Source: Osmia lignaria lignaria (Eukaryota > Arthropoda > Insecta > Hymenoptera > Megachilidae). Taken from it: DNA of 64,000 nt. Under the pieces are notes generated by a model that saw nothing but the letters and a program-made list of their open reading frames with translations, did no database searches and was not told where the DNA came from. The DNA is taken from positions 4,790,501 to 4,854,500 of the forward strand of contig NW_027478159.1 of NCBI RefSeq assembly GCF_051020975.1, written 5' to 3'. Of the stretch, positions 40,161-54,800 are shown piece after piece; position 1 is the first letter of the stretch, and the number at the start of each line of letters is the position of its first letter. Made by a program: the position numbers and the translations under genes.

Positions 40161-43117
40161 GAGACAGTTTTTGTAGAGAATTAAGTTTCCTACTTTTTAT
40201 GTTCTACGATATTTTTTGATCAGACGAGTAGTTCTCGAGATATATCAAGATATTTAAAAGTTCCGAAGCCGCACCAACATAATAGAGATACAGAAACACC
40301 GTGGCCCCTTTCTTTGAGATAACTCTGCACTATTGCGAGCTGGAAATGCCACTTCCAGTTTAGCTGTGCAGAAGAAGAACATCAAGAAGAAGAAATATCT
40401 CGAAATATGTCCGTTAGGCCCCTTCCCTTGAGATAAATCTGCAAATATCTCGGAAACGAAGCGAGCTATGGCAAAATGTTAAGAGACCTTTTTTGTAGAG
40501 AATTAAGTTTCCTACTTTTTATGTTCTATGATATTTTTTGATCAGATGCGCAGTTCTCGAGATATATCAAGATATTTAAAAGTTCCGAAGCCGCACCAAC
40601 ATAATAGAGATACAGAAACACCGTGGCCCCTTTCTTTGAGATAACTCTGCACTATTGCGAGCTGGAAATGCCACTTCCAGTTTAGCTGTGCAGAAGAAGA
40701 ACAACAAGAAGAAGAAATATCTCGAAATATGTCCGTTAGGCCCCTTCCCTTGAGATAAATCTGCAAATATCTCGGAAACGAAGCGAGCTATGGCAAAATG
40801 TTAAGAGACGTTTTTTGTAGAGAATTAAGTTTCCTACTTTTTATGTTCTATGATATTTTTTGATCAGAAGCGTAGTTTTCGAGATATATCGAGATATTTA
40901 AAAGTTCCGAAGCCGCACCAACATAATAGGGATACAGAAACACCGTGGCCCCTTTCTTTGAGATAACTCTGCACTAGTGCGAGCCGCAAATGCCACTTCC
41001 AGCTTAGCTGTGCTGAAGAAGAACAACAAGAAGAAGAAATATCTCGAAATATGTCCGTCAGGCCCCTTCCCGTGAGATAAATATGCAAATATCTCGGAAA
41101 CGAAGCGAGCTATGGCAAAATGTTAAGAGACCTTTTTTGTAGAGAATTAAGTTTCCTACTTTTTATGTTCTATGATATTTTTTGATCAGACGCGTAGTTC
41201 TCGAGATATATCAAGATATTTAAAAGTTCCGAAGCCGCACCAACATAATAGAGATACAGAAACACCGTGGCCCCTTTCTTTGAGATAACTGTGCACTAGT
41301 GCGAGCCGCAAATGCCACTTCCAGCTTAGCTGTGCAGAAGAAGAACAACAAGAAGAAGAAATATCTCGAAATATGTCCGTCAGGCCCCTTCCCTTGAGAT
41401 ATATCTGCAAATATCTCGGAAACGAAGCGAGCTATGGCAAAATGTTAAGAGACAGTTTTTGTAGAGAATTAAGTTTCCTACTTTTTATGTTCTATGATAT
41501 TTTTTGATCAGACGCGTAGTTCTCGAGATATATCAAGATATTTAAAAGTTCCGAAGCCGCACCAACATAATAGAGATACAGAAACACCGTGGCCCCTTTC
41601 TTTGAGACAACTGTGCACTAGTGCGAGCCGCAAATGCCACTTCCAGCTTAGCTGTGCAGAAGAAGAACAACAAGAAGAAGAAATATCTCGAAATATGTCC
41701 GTCAGGCCCCTTCCCTTGAGATATATCTGCAAATATCTCGGAAACGAAGAGAGCTATGGCAAAATGTTAAGAGACCTTTTTTGTAGAGAATTAAGTTTCC
41801 TACTTTTCATGTTCTATGATATTTTTTGATCAGATGCGTAGTTCTCGAGATATATCAAGATATTTAAAAGTTCCGAAGCCGCACCAACATAATAGAGATA
41901 CAGAAACACCGTGGCCCCTTTCTTTGAGATAACTCTGCACTAGTGCGAGCCGCAAATGCCACTTCCAGCTTAGCTGTGCTGAAGAAGAACAACAAGAAGA
42001 AGAAATATCTCGAAATATGTCCGTCAGGCCCCTTCCCGTGAGATAAATATGCAAATATCTCGGAAACGAAGCGAGCTATGGCAAAATGTTAAGAGACCTT
42101 TTTTGTAGAGAATTAAGTTTCCTACTTTTTATGTTCTATGATATTTTTTGATCAGACGCGTAGTTCTCGAGATATATCAAGATATTTAAAAGTTCCGAAG
42201 CCGCACCAACATAATAGAGATACAGAAACACCGTGGCCCCTTTCTTTGAGATAACTGTGCACTAGTGCGAGCCGCAAATGCCACTTCCAGCTTAGCTGTG
42301 CAGAAGAAGAACAACAAGAAGAAGAAATATCTCGAAATATGTCCGTCAGGCCCCTTCCCTTGAGATATATCTGCAAATATCTCGGAAACGAAGAGAGCTA
42401 TGGCAAAATGTTAAGAGACCTTTTTTGTAGAGAATTAAGTTTCCTACTTTTCATGTTCTATGATATTTTTTGATCAGATGCGTAGTTCTCGAGATATATC
42501 AAGATATTTAAAAGTTCCGAAGCCGCACCAACATAATAGAGATACAGAAACACCGTGGTCCCTTTCTTTGAGATAACTCTGCACTATTGCGAGCTGTAAA
42601 TGCCGCTTCCAGCTTAGCTGTGCAGAAGAAGAACAACAAGAAGAAGAAATATCTCGAAATATGTCCGTCAGGCCCCTTCCCTTGAGATATATCTGCAAAT
42701 ATCTCGGAAACGAAGAGAGCTATGGCAAAATGTTAAGAGACCTTTTTTGTAGAGAATTAAGTTTCCTACTTTTCATGTTCTATGATATTTTTTGATCAGA
42801 TGCGTAGTTCTCGAGATATATCAAGATATTTAAAAGTTCCGAAGCCGCACCAACATAATAGAGATACAGAAACACCGTGGCCCCTTTCTTTGAGATAACT
42901 CTGCACTAGTGCGAGCCGCAAATGCCACTTCCAGCTTAGCTGTGCTGAAGAAGAACAACAAGAAGAAGAAATATCTCGAAATATGTCCGTCAGGCCCCTT
43001 CCCGTGAGATAAATATGCAAATATCTCGGAAACGAAGCGAGCTATGGCAAAATGTTAAGAGACCTTTTTTGTAGAGAATTAAGTTTCCTACTTTTTATGT
43101 TCTATGATATTTTTTGA
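40161..43117. repeat. Nine-monomer higher-order repeat, copy 2
   Basis: The nine monomers from 40220 to 42796 match the preceding unit at 2,898 bp in order and private markers; for example AATAGGGATAC at 38031 recurs at 40929. Differences are few, such as GAGACAAC in the monomer at 41508. The ninth monomer (42796) carries CCGTGAGATAAATATG where its partner at 39898 has CTTGAGATATATC, so the match ends or was converted there. Confidence 0.9.
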
Positions 43118-44405
43118 TCAGATGCGTAGTTCTCGAGATATATCAAGATATTTAAAAGTTCCGAAGCCGCACCAACATAATAGAGATACAGAAACACCGT
43201 GGCCCCTTTCTTTGAGATAACTCTGCACTAGTGCGAGCCGCAAATGCCACTTCCAGCTTAGCTGTGCTGAAGAAGAACAACAAGAAGAAGAAATATCTCG
43301 AAATATGTCCGTCAGGCCCCTTCCCGTGAGATAAATATGCAAATATCTCGGAAACGAAGCGAGCTATGGCAAAATGTTAAGAGACCTTTTTTGTAGAGAA
43401 TTAAGTTTCCTACTTTTTATGTTCTATGATATTTTTTGATCAGACGCGTAGTTCTCGAGATATATCAAGATATTTAAAAGTTCCGAAGCCGCACCAACAT
43501 AATAGAGATACAGAAACACCGTGGCCCCTTTCTTTGAGATAACTGTGCACTAGTGCGAGCCGCAAATGCCACTTCCAGCTTAGCTGTGCAGAAGAAGAAC
43601 AACAAGAAGAAGAAATATCTCGAAATATGTCCGTCAGGCCCCTTCCCTTGAGATATATCTGCAAATATCTCGGAAACGAAGAGAGCTATGGCAAAATGTT
43701 AAGAGACCTTTTTTGTAGAGAATTAAGTTTCCTACTTTTCATGTTCTATGATATTTTTTGATCAGATGCGTAGTTCTCGAGATATATCAAGATATTTAAA
43801 AGTTCCGAAGCCGCACCAACATAATAGAGATACAGAAACACCGTGGTCCCTTTCTTTGAGATAACTCTGCACTATTGCGAGCTGTAAATGCCGCTTCCAG
43901 CTTAGCTGTGCAGAAGAAGAACAACAAGAAGAAGAAATATCTCGAAAGATGTCCGTCAGGCCCCTTCCCTTGAGATAAATCTGCAAATATCTCGGAAACG
44001 AAGCGAGCTATGGCAAAATGTTAAGAGACCTTTTTTGTAGAGAATTAAGTTTCCTACTTTTTATGTTCTATGATATTTTTTGATCAGATGCGCAGTTCTC
44101 GAGATATATCAAGATATTTAAAAGTTCCGAAGCCGCACCAACATAATAGAGATACAGAAACACCGTGGCCCCTTTCTTTGAGATAACTCTGCACTATTGC
44201 GAGCTGGAAATGCCACTTCCAGTTTAGCTGTGCAGAAGAAGAACAACAAGAAGAAGAAATATCTCGAAATATGTCCGTTAGGCCCCTTCCCTTGAGATAA
44301 ATCTGCAAATATCTCGGAAACGAAGCGAGCTATGGCAAAATGTGAAGAGACCTTTTTTGTAGAGAATTAAGTTTCCTACTTTTTATGTTCTATGATATTT
44401 TTTGA
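43118..44405. repeat. Four-monomer repeat continuing the nine-monomer region
   Basis: Monomers at 43118, 43440 and 43762 repeat 41830, 42152 and 42474 at an offset of 1,288 bp, including the GTGGTCCC/GCTGTAAATGCCG marker. The next (44084) matches 40542 instead. The monomer at 43762 has a private GAAAGATGTCC. This is a partial, out-of-register extension of the nine-monomer block. Confidence 0.8.
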
Positions 44406-47400
44406 TCAGATGCGTAGTTCTCGAGATATATCAAGATATTTAAAAGTTCCGAAGCCGCACCAACATAATAGAGATACAGAAACACCGTGGCCCCTTTCTT
44501 TGAGATAACTCTGCACTATTGCGAGCTGGAAATGCCACTTCCAGTTTAGCTGTGCAGAAGAAGAACATCAAGAAGAAGAAATATCTCGAAATATGTCCGT
44601 TAGGCCCCTTCCCTTGAGATAAATCTGCAAATATCTCGGAAACGAAGCGAGCTATGGCAAAATGTTAAGAGACCTTTTTTGTAGAGAATTAAGTTTCCTA
44701 CTTTTTATGTTCTATGATATTTTTTGATCAGATGCGCAGTTCTCGAGATATATCAAGATATTTAAAAGTTCCGAAGCCGCACCAACATAATAGAGATACA
44801 GAAACACCGTGGCCCCTTTCTTTGAGATAACTCTGCACTATTGCGAGCTGGAAATGCCACTTCCAGTTTAGCTGTGCAGAAGAAGAACAACAAGAAGAAG
44901 AAATATCTCGAAATATGTCCGTTAGGCCCCTTCCCTTGAGATAAATCTGCAAATATCTCGGAAACGAAGCGAGCTATGGCAAAATGTTAAGAGACGTTTT
45001 TTGTAGAGAATTAAGTTTCCTACTTTTTATGTTCTATGATATTTTTTGATCAGAAGCGTAGTTTTCGAGATATATCGAGATATTTAAAAGTTCCGAAGCC
45101 GCACCAACATAATAGAGATACAGAAACACCGTGGCCCCTTTCTTTGAGATAACTCTGCACTAGTGCGAGCCGCAAATGCCACTTCCAGCTTAGCTGTGCA
45201 GAAGAAGAACAACAAGAAGAAGAAATATCTCGAAATATGTCCGTCAGGCCCCTTCCCTTGAGATAAATATGCAAATATCTCGGAAACGAAGCGAGCTATG
45301 GCAAAATGTTAAGAGACCTTTTTTGTAGAGAATTAAGTTTCCTACTTTTTATGTTCTATGATATTTTTTGATCAGACGCGTAGTTCTCGAGATATATCAA
45401 GATATTTAAAAGTTCCGAAGCCGCACCAACATAATAGAGATACAGAAACACCGTGGCCCCTTTCTTTGAGATAACTCTGCACTATTGCGAGCTGCAAATG
45501 CCACTTCCAGCTTAGCTGTGCAGAGGAAGAACAACAAGAAGACGAAATATCTCGAAATATGTCCGTCAGGCCAGTTCCTTTGAGCTGAATCTGCAAATAT
45601 CTCGGAAACGAAGCGAGCTATGGCAAAATGTTAAGAGACGTTTTTTGTAGAGAATTATGTTTCCTACAATTTATATTCTATGATATTTTTTGATCAGAAG
45701 CGTAGTTTTCGAGATATATCGAGATATTTAAAAGTTCCGAAGACGCACCAACATAATAGAGATACAGAAACACCGTGGCCCCTTTCTTTGAGATAACTGT
45801 GCACTAGTGCGAGCCGCAAATGCCACTTCCAGCTTAGCTGTGCAGAAGAAGGACAACAAGAAGAAGAAATATCTCGAAATATGTCCGTCAGGCCCCTTCC
45901 CTTGAGATATATCTGCAAATATCTCGGAAACGAAGCGAGCTATGGCAAAATGTTAAGAGACAGTTTTTGTAGAGAATTAAGTTTCCTACTTTTTATGTTG
46001 TATGATATTTTTTGATCAGATGCGTAGTTCTCGAGATATATCAAGATATTTAAAAGTTCCGAAGCCGCACCAACATAATAGAGATACAGAAACACCGTGG
46101 TCCCTTTCTTTGAGATAACTCTGCACTATTGCGAGCTGTAAATGCCGCTTCCAGCTTAGCTGTGCAGAAGAAGAACAACAAGAAGAAGAAATATCTCGAA
46201 ATATGTCCGTCAGGCCCCTTCCCTTGAGATAAATCTGCAAATATCTCGGAAACGAAGCGAGCTATGGCAAAATGTTAAGAGACCTTTTTTGTAGAGAATT
46301 AAGTTTCCTACTTTTTATGTTCTATGATATTTTTTGATCAGATGCGCAGTTCTCGAGATATATCAAGATATTTAAAAGTTCCGAAGCCGCACCAACATAA
46401 TAGAGATACAGAAACACCGTGGCCCCTTTCTTTGAGATAACTCTGCACTATTGCGAGCTGGAAATGCCACTTCCAGCTTAGCTGTGCAGAAGAAGAACAA
46501 CAAGAAGAAGAAATATCTCGAAATATGTCCGTCAGGCCCCTTCCCTTGAGATAAATCTGCAAATATCTCGGAAACGAAGAGAGCTATGGCCAAATGTTAA
46601 GAGACCTTTTTTGTAGAGAATTAAGTTTCCTACTTTTCATGTTCTATGATATTTTTTGATCAGATGCGTAGTTCTCGAGATATATCAAGATATTTAAAAG
46701 TTCCGAAGCCGCACCAACATAATAGAGATACAGAAACACCGTGGCCCCTTTCTTTGAGATAACTCGGCACTATTGCGAGCTGTAAATGCCACTTCCAGCT
46801 TAGCTGTGCAGAAGAAGAACAACAAGAAGAAGAAATATCTCGAAATATGTCCGTCAGGCCCCTTCCCTTGAGATATATCTGCAAATATCACGGAAACGAA
46901 GCGAGCTATGGCAAAATGTTAAGAGACCTTTTTTGTAGAGAATTATGTTTCCTACAATTTATGTTCTATGATATTTTTTGATCAGAAGCGTAGTTTTCGA
47001 GATATATCGAGATATTTAAAAGTTCCGAAGCCGCACCAACATAATAGAGATACAGAAACACCGTGGCCCCTTTCTTTGAGATAACTCTGCACTAGTGCGA
47101 GCCGCAAATGCCACTTCCAGCTTAGCTGTGCAGAAGAAGAACAACAAGAAGAAGAAATATCTCGAAATATGTCCGTCAGGCCCCTTCCCTTGAGATAAAT
47201 CTGCAAATATCTCGGAAACGAAGCGAGCTATGGCAAAATGTTAAGAGACCTTTTTTGTAGAGAATTAAGTTTCCTACTTTTTATGTTCTATGATATTTTT
47301 TGATCAGATGCGTAGTTCTCGAGATATATCAAGATATTTAAAAGTTCCGAAGCCGCACCAACATAATAGAGATACAGAAACACCGTGGCCCCTTTCTTTG

Positions 47401-48591
47401 AGATAACTCTGCACTATTGCGAGCTGTAAATGCCACTTCCAGCTTAGCTGTGCAGAAGAAGAACAACAAGAAGAAGAAATATCTCGAAATATGTCCGTCA
47501 GGCCCCTTCCCTTGAGATATATCTGCAAATATCTCGGAAACGAAGCGAGCTATGGCAAAATGTTAAGAGACATTTTTGGAAGAGAATTAAGTTTCCTACT
47601 TTTTATGTTCTATGATATTTTTTGATCAGATGCGTAGTTCTCGAGATATATCAAGATATTTAAAAGTTCCGAAGCCGCACCAACATAATAGAGATACAGA
47701 AACACCGTGGCCCCTTTCTTTGAGATAACTCTGCACTAGTGCGAGCCGCAAATGCCACTTCCAGCTTAGCTGTGCAGAAGAAGAACAACAAGAAGAAGAA
47801 ATATCTCGAAATATGTCCGTCAGGCCCCTTCCCTTGAGATATATCTGCAAATATCTCGGAAACGAAGCGAGCTATGGCAAAATGTTAAGAGACATTTTTG
47901 GAAGAGAATTAAGTTTCCTACTTTTTATGTTCTATGATATTTTTTGATCAGATGCGTAGTTCTCGAGATATATCAAGATATTTAAAAGTTCCGAAGCCGC
48001 ACCAACATAATAGAGATACAGAAACACCGTGGCCCCTTTCTTTGAGATAACTCTGCACTATTGCGAGCTGGAAATGCCACTTCCAGTTTAGCTGTGCAGA
48101 AGAAGAACATCAAGAAGAAGAAATATCTCGAAATATGTCCGTTAGGCCCCTTCCCTTGAGATAAATCTGCAAATATCTCGGGAACGAAGCGAGCTATGGC
48201 AAAATGTTAAGAGACCTTTTTTGTAGAGAATTAAGTTTCCTACTTTTTATGTTCTATGATATTTTTTGATCAGATGCGCAGTTCTCGAGATATATCAAGA
48301 TATTTAAAAGTTCCGAAGCCGCACCAACATAATAGAGATACAGAAACACCGTGGCCCCTTTCTTTGAGATAACTCTGCACTATTGCGAGCTGGAAATGCC
48401 ACTTCCAGTTTAGCTGTGCAGAAGAAGAACAACAAGAAGAAGAAATATCTCGAAATATGTCCGTTAGGCCCCTTCCCTTGAGATAAATCTGCAAATATCT
48501 CGGAAACGAAGCGAGCTATGGCAAAATGTTAAGAGACGTTTTTTGTAGAGAATTAAGTTTCCTACTTTTTATGTTCTATGATATTTTTTGA
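44406..48591. repeat. Ten-monomer higher-order repeat, copy 1 with leading monomers
   Basis: Monomers from 45372 to 47626 recur at 48592 to 50846, offset 3,220 bp. Markers are GAAGACGAAATATC, TTATATTCTATG, GAAGACGCACC with GAAGGACAAC, ATGTTGTATG, GTGGTCCC, GGCCAAATG, ATATCACGG and CATTTTTGGAAG. The monomers at 44406 and 44728 recur at 47948 and 48270 at 3,542 bp, one monomer more. The monomer at 45050 therefore has no full counterpart. Confidence 0.88.
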
Positions 48592-51167
48592 TCAGAAGCG
48601 TAGTTTTCGAGATATATCGAGATATTTAAAAGTTCCGAAGCCGCACCAACATAATAGAGATACAGAAACACCGTGGCCCCTTTCTTTGAGATAACTCTGC
48701 ACTATTGCGAGCTGCAAATGCCACTTCCAGCTTAGCTGTGCAGAGGAAGAACAACAAGAAGACGAAATATCTCGAAATATGTCCGTCAGGCCAGTTCCTT
48801 TGAGCTGAATCTGCAAATATCTCGGAAACGAAGCGAGCTATGGCAAAATGTTAAGAGACGTTTTTTGTAGAGAATTATGTTTCCTACAATTTATATTCTA
48901 TGATATTTTTTGATCAGAAGCGTAGTTTTCGAGATATATCGAGATATTTAAAAGTTCCGAAGACGCACCAACATAATAGAGATACAGAAACACCGTGGCC
49001 CCTTTCTTTGAGATAACTGTGCACTAGTGCGAGCCGCAAATGCCACTTCCAGCTTAGCTGTGCAGAAGAAGGACAACAAGAAGAAGAAATATCTCGAAAT
49101 ATGTCCGTCAGGCCCCTTCCCTTGAGATATATCTGCAAATATCTCGGAAACGAAGCGAGCTATGGCAAAATGTTAAGAGACAGTTTTTGTAGAGAATTAA
49201 GTTTCCTACTTTTTATGTTGTATGATATTTTTTGATCAGATGCGTAGTTCTCGAGATATATCAAGATATTTAAAAGTTCCGAAGCCGCACCAACATAATA
49301 GAGATACAGAAACACCGTGGTCCCTTTCTTTGAGATAACTCTGCACTATTGCGAGCTGTAAATGCCGCTTCCAGCTTAGCTGTGCAGAAGAAGAACAACA
49401 AGAAGAAGAAATATCTCGAAATATGTCCGTCAGGCCCCTTCCCTTGAGATAAATCTGCAAATATCTCGGAAACGAAGCGAGCTATGGCAAAATGTTAAGA
49501 GACCTTTTTTGTAGAGAATTAAGTTTCCTACTTTTTATGTTCTATGATATTTTTTGATCAGATGCGCAGTTCTCGAGATATATCAAGATATTTAAAAGTT
49601 CCGAAGCCGCACCAACATAATAGAGATACAGAAACACCGTGGCCCCTTTCTTTGAGATAACTCTGCACTATTGCGAGCTGGAAATGCCACTTCCAGCTTA
49701 GCTGTGCGGAAGAAGAACAACAAGAAGAAGAAATATCTCGAAATATGTCCGTCAGGCCCCTTCCCTTGAGATAAATCTGCAAATATCTCGGAAACGAAGA
49801 GAGCTATGGCCAAATGTTAAGAGACCTTTTTTGTAGAGAATTAAGTTTCCTACTTTTCATGTTCTATGATATTTTTTGATCAGATGCGTAGTTCTCGAGA
49901 TATATCAAGATATTTAAAAGTTCCGAAGCCGCACCAACATAATAGAGATACAGAAACACCGTGGCCCCTTTCTTTGAGATAACTCGGCACTATTGCGAGC
50001 TGTAAATGCCACTTCCAGCTTAGCTGTGCAGAAGAAGAACAACAAGAAGAAGAAATATCTCGAAATATGTCCGTCAGGCCCCTTCCCTTGAGATATATCT
50101 GCAAATATCACGGAAACGAAGCGAGCTATGGCAAAATGTTAAGAGACCTTTTTTGTAGAGAATTATGTTTCCTACAATTTATGTTCTATGATATTTTTTG
50201 ATCAGAAGCGTAGTTTTCGAGATATATCGAGATATTTAAAAGTTCCGAAGCCGCACCAACATAATAGAGATACAGAAACACCGTGGCCCCTTTCTTTGAG
50301 ATAACTCTGCACTAGTGCGAGCCGCAAATGCCACTTCCAGCTTAGCTGTGCAGAAGAAGAACAACAAGAAGAAGAAATATCTCGAAATATGTCCGTCAGG
50401 CCCCTTCCCTTGAGATAAATCTGCAAATATCTCGGAAACGAAGCGAGCTATGGCAAAATGTTAAGAGACCTTTTTTGTAGAGAATTAAGTTTCCTACTTT
50501 TTATGTTCTATGATATTTTTTGATCAGATGCGTAGTTCTCGAGATATATCAAGATATTTAAAAGTTCCGAAGCCGCACCAACATAATAGAGATACAGAAA
50601 CACCGTGGCCCCTTTCTTTGAGATAACTCTGCACTATTGCGAGCTGTAAATGCCACTTCCAGCTTAGCTGTGCAGAAGAAGAACAACAAGAAGAAGAAAT
50701 ATCTCGAAATATGTCCGTCAGGCCCCTTCCCTTGAGATATATCTGCAAATATCTCGGAAACGAAGCGAGCTATGGCAAAATGTTAAGAGACATTTTTGGA
50801 AGAGAATTAAGTTTCCTACTTTTTATGTTCTATGATATTTTTTGATCAGATGCGTAGTTCTCGAGATATATCAAGATATTTAAAAGTTCCGAAGCCGCAC
50901 CAACATAATAGAGATACAGAAACACCGTGGCCCCTTTCTTTGAGATAACTCTGCACTAGTGCGAGCCGCAAATGCCACTTCCAGCTTAGCTGTGCAGAAG
51001 AAGAACAACAAGAAGAAGAAATATCTCGAAATATGTCCGTCAGGCCCCTTCCCTTGAGATAAATCTGCAAATATCTCGGAAACGAAGCGAGCTATGGCAA
51101 AATGTTAAGAGACCTTTTTTGTAGAGAATTAAGTTTCCTACTTTTTATGTTCTATGATATTTTTTGA
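48592..51167. repeat. Ten-monomer higher-order repeat, copy 2
   Basis: Eight consecutive monomers (48592 to 50846) match copy 1. The first is a hybrid whose left part belongs to the preceding monomer of copy 1. The copies differ at single bases, for example GTGCGGAAG at 49706. The match fades at the tail of 50846, which lacks CATTTTTGGAAG. Monomers 51168 and 51490 then repeat 50524 and 50846 at 644 bp. Confidence 0.88.
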
Positions 51168-51811
51168 TCAGATGCGTAGTTCTCGAGATATATCAAGATA
51201 TTTAAAAGTTCCGAAGCCGCACCAACATAATAGAGATACAGAAACACCGTGGCCCCTTTCTTTGAGATAACTCTGCACTATTGCGAGCTGTAAATGCCAC
51301 TTCCAGCTTAGCTGTGCAGAAGAAGAACAACAAGAAGAAGAAATATCTCGAGATATGTCCGTCAGGCCCCTTCCCTTGAGATATATCTGCAAATATCTCG
51401 GAAACGAAGCGAGCTATGGCAAAATGTTAAGAGACATTTTTGGAAGAGAATTAAGTTTCCTACTTTTTATGTTCTATGATATTTTTTGATCAGATGCGTA
51501 GTTCTCGAGATATATCAAGATATTTAAAAGTTCCGAAGCCGCACCAACATAATAGAGATACAGAAACACCGTGGCCCCTTTCTTTGAGATAACTCTGCAC
51601 TAGTGCGAGCCGCAAATGCCACTTCCAGCTTAGCTGTGCAGAAGAAGAACAACAAGAAGAAGAAATATCTCGAAATATGTCCGTCAGGCCCCTTCCCTTG
51701 AGATAAATCTGCAAATATCTCGGAAACGAAGCGAGCTATGGCAAAATGTTAAGAGACCTTTTTTGTAGAGAATTAAGTTTCCTACTTTTTATGTTCTATG
51801 ATATTTTTTGA

Positions 51812-54800
51812 TCAGATGCGTAGTTCTCGAGATATATCAAGATATTTAAAAGTTCCGAAGCCGCACCAACATAATAGAGATACAGAAACACCGTGGCCCC
51901 TTTCTTTGAGATAACTCTGCACTATTGCGAGCTGGAAATGCCACTTCCAGTTTAGCTGTGCAGAAGAAGAACATCAAGAAGAAGAAATATCTCGAAATAT
52001 GTCCGTTAGGCCCCTTCCCGCGAGATAAATCTGCAAATATCTCGGGAACGAAGCGAGCTATGGCAAAATGTTAAGAGACCTTTTTTGTAGAGAATTAAGT
52101 TTCCTACTTTTTATGTTCTATGATATTTTTTGATCAGATGCGCAGTTCTCGAGATATATCAAGATATTTAAAAGTTCCGAAGCCGCACCAACATAATAGA
52201 GATACAGAAACACCGTGGCCCCTTTCTTTGAGATAACTCTGCGCTAGTGCGAGCCGCAAATGCCACTTCCAGCTTAGCTGTGCAGAAGAAGAACAACAAG
52301 AAGAAGAAATATCTCGAAATATGTCCGTCAGGCCCCTTCCCTTGAGATAAATCTGCAAATATCTCGGAAACGAAGCGAGCTATGGCAAAATGTTAAGAGA
52401 CCTTTTTTGTAGAGAATTAAGTTTCCTACTTTTTATGTTCTATGATATTTTTTGATCAGATGCGTAGTTCTCGAGATATATCAAGATATTCAAAAGTTCC
52501 GAAGCCGCACCAACATAATAGAGATACAGAAACACCGTGGCCCCTTTCTTTGAGATAACTCTGCACTATTGCGAGCTGGAAATGCCACTTCCAGTTTAGC
52601 TGTGCAGAAGAAGAACATCAAGAAGAAGAAATATCTAGAAATATGTCCGTTAGGCCCCTTCCCTTGAGATAAATCTGCAAATATCTCGGAAACGAAGCGA
52701 GCTATGGCAAAATGTTAAGAGACCTTTTTTGTAGAGAATTAAGTTTCCTACTTTTTATGTTCTATGATATTTTTTGATCAGATGCGCAGTTCTCGAGATA
52801 TATCAAGATATTTAAAAGTTCCGAAGCCGCACCAACATAATAGAGATACAGAAACACCGTGGCCCCTTTCTTTGAGATAACTCTGCACTATTGCGAGCTG
52901 CAAATGCCACTTCCAGCTTAGCTGTGCAGAGGAAGAACAACAAGAAGAAGAAATATCTCGAAATATGTCCGTCAGGCCAGTTCCTTTGAGCTGAATCTGC
53001 AAATATCTCGGAAACGAAGCGAGCTATGGCAAAATGTTAAGAGACGTTTTTTGTAGAGAATTATGTTTCCTACAATTTATATTCTATGATATTTTTTGAT
53101 CAGAAGCGTAGTTTTCGAGATATATCGAGATATTTAAAAGTTCCGAAGACGCACCAACATAATAGAGATACAGAAACACCGTGGCCCCTTTCTTTGAGAT
53201 AACTGTGCACTAGTGCGAGCCGCAAATGCCACTTCCAGCTTAGCTGTGCAGAAGAAGAACAACAAGAAGAAGAAATATCTCGAAATATGTCCGTCAGGCC
53301 CCTTCCCTTGAGATAAATCTGCAAATATCTCGGAAACGAAGCGAGCTATGGCAAAATGTTAAGAGACCTTTTTTGTAGAGAATTATGTTTCCTACAATTT
53401 ATGTTCTATGATATTTTTTGATCAGAAGCGTAGTTTTCGAGATATATCGAGATATTTAAAAGTTCCGAAGCCGCACCAACATAATAGAGATACAGAAACA
53501 CCGTGGCCCCTTTCTTTGAGATAACTCTGCACTAGTGCGAGCCGCAAATGCCACTTCCAGCTTAGCTGTGCAGAAGAAGAACAACAAGAAGAAGAAATAT
53601 CTCGAAATATGTCCGTCAGGCCCCTTCCCTCGAGATAAATCTGCAAATATCTCGGAAACGAAGCGAGCTATGGCAAAATGTTAAGAGACATTTTTGGAAG
53701 AGAATTAAGTTTCCTACTTTTTATGTTCTATGATATTTTTTGATCAGATGCGTAGTTCTCGAGATATATCAAGATATTTAAAAGTTCCGAAGCCGCACCA
53801 ACATAATAGAGATACAGAAACACCGTGGCCCCTTTCTTTGAGATAACTCTGCACTAGTGCGAGCCGCAAATGCCACTTCCAGCTTAGCTGTGCAGAAGAA
53901 GAACAACAAGAAGAAGAAATATCTCGAAATATGTCCGTCAGGCCCCTTCCCTTGAGATAAATCTGCAAATATCTCGGAAACGAAGCGAGCTATGGCAAAA
54001 TGTTAAGAGACCTTTTTTGCAGAGAATTAAGTTTCCTACTTTTTATGTTCTATGATATTTTTTGATCAGATGCGTAGTTCTCGAGATATATCAAGATATT
54101 TAAAAGTTCCGAAGCCGCACCAACATAATAGAGATACAGAAACACCGTGGCCCCTTTCTTTGAGATAACTCTGCACTATTGCGAGCTGGAAATGCCACTT
54201 CCAGTTTAGCTGTGCAGAAGAAGAACATCAAGAAGAAGAAATATCTCGAAATATGTCCGTTAGGCCCCTTCCCGCGAGATAAATCTGCAAATATCTCGGA
54301 AACGAAGCGAGCTATGGCAAAATGGTAAGAGACCTTTTTTGTAGAGAATTAAGTTTCCTACTTTTTATGTTCTATGATATTTTTTGATCAGATGCGCAGT
54401 TCTCGAGATATATCAAGATATTTAAAAGTTCCGAAGCCGCACCAACATAATAGAGATACAGAAACACCGTGGCCCCTTTCTTTGAGATAACTCTGCACTA
54501 GTGCGAGCAGCAAATGCCACTTCCAGCTTAGCTGTGCAGAAGAAGAACAACAAGAAGAAGAAATATCTCGAAATATGTCCGTCAGGCCCCTTCCCTTGAG
54601 ATAAATCTGCAAATATCTCGGAAACGAAGCGAGCTATGGCAAAATGTTAAGAGACCTTTTTTGTAGAGAATTAAGTTTCCTACTTTTTATGTTCTATGAT
54701 ATTTTTTGATCAGATGCGTAGTTCTCGAGATATATCCAGATATTTAAAAGTTCCGAAGCCGCACCAACATAATAGAGATACAGAAACACCGTGGCCCCTT

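Noticed and set aside
41494..41829. Longest plus-strand frame (111 codons) and similar frames at 6732, 13172 and 24437
   Set aside because: These begin at the ATGATATTTTTTGATC tail and stay open only because of local substitutions or because a monomer lacks a usual stop. Their content is the satellite itself.
46372..46593. Minus-strand frames of 62-73 codons in another register (46372, 49592, 49914, 56354, 59896, 63381)
   Set aside because: They overlap the same repeat, read through the GAA tract as runs of Phe and Leu, and exist only where single bases differ. No sign of coding.
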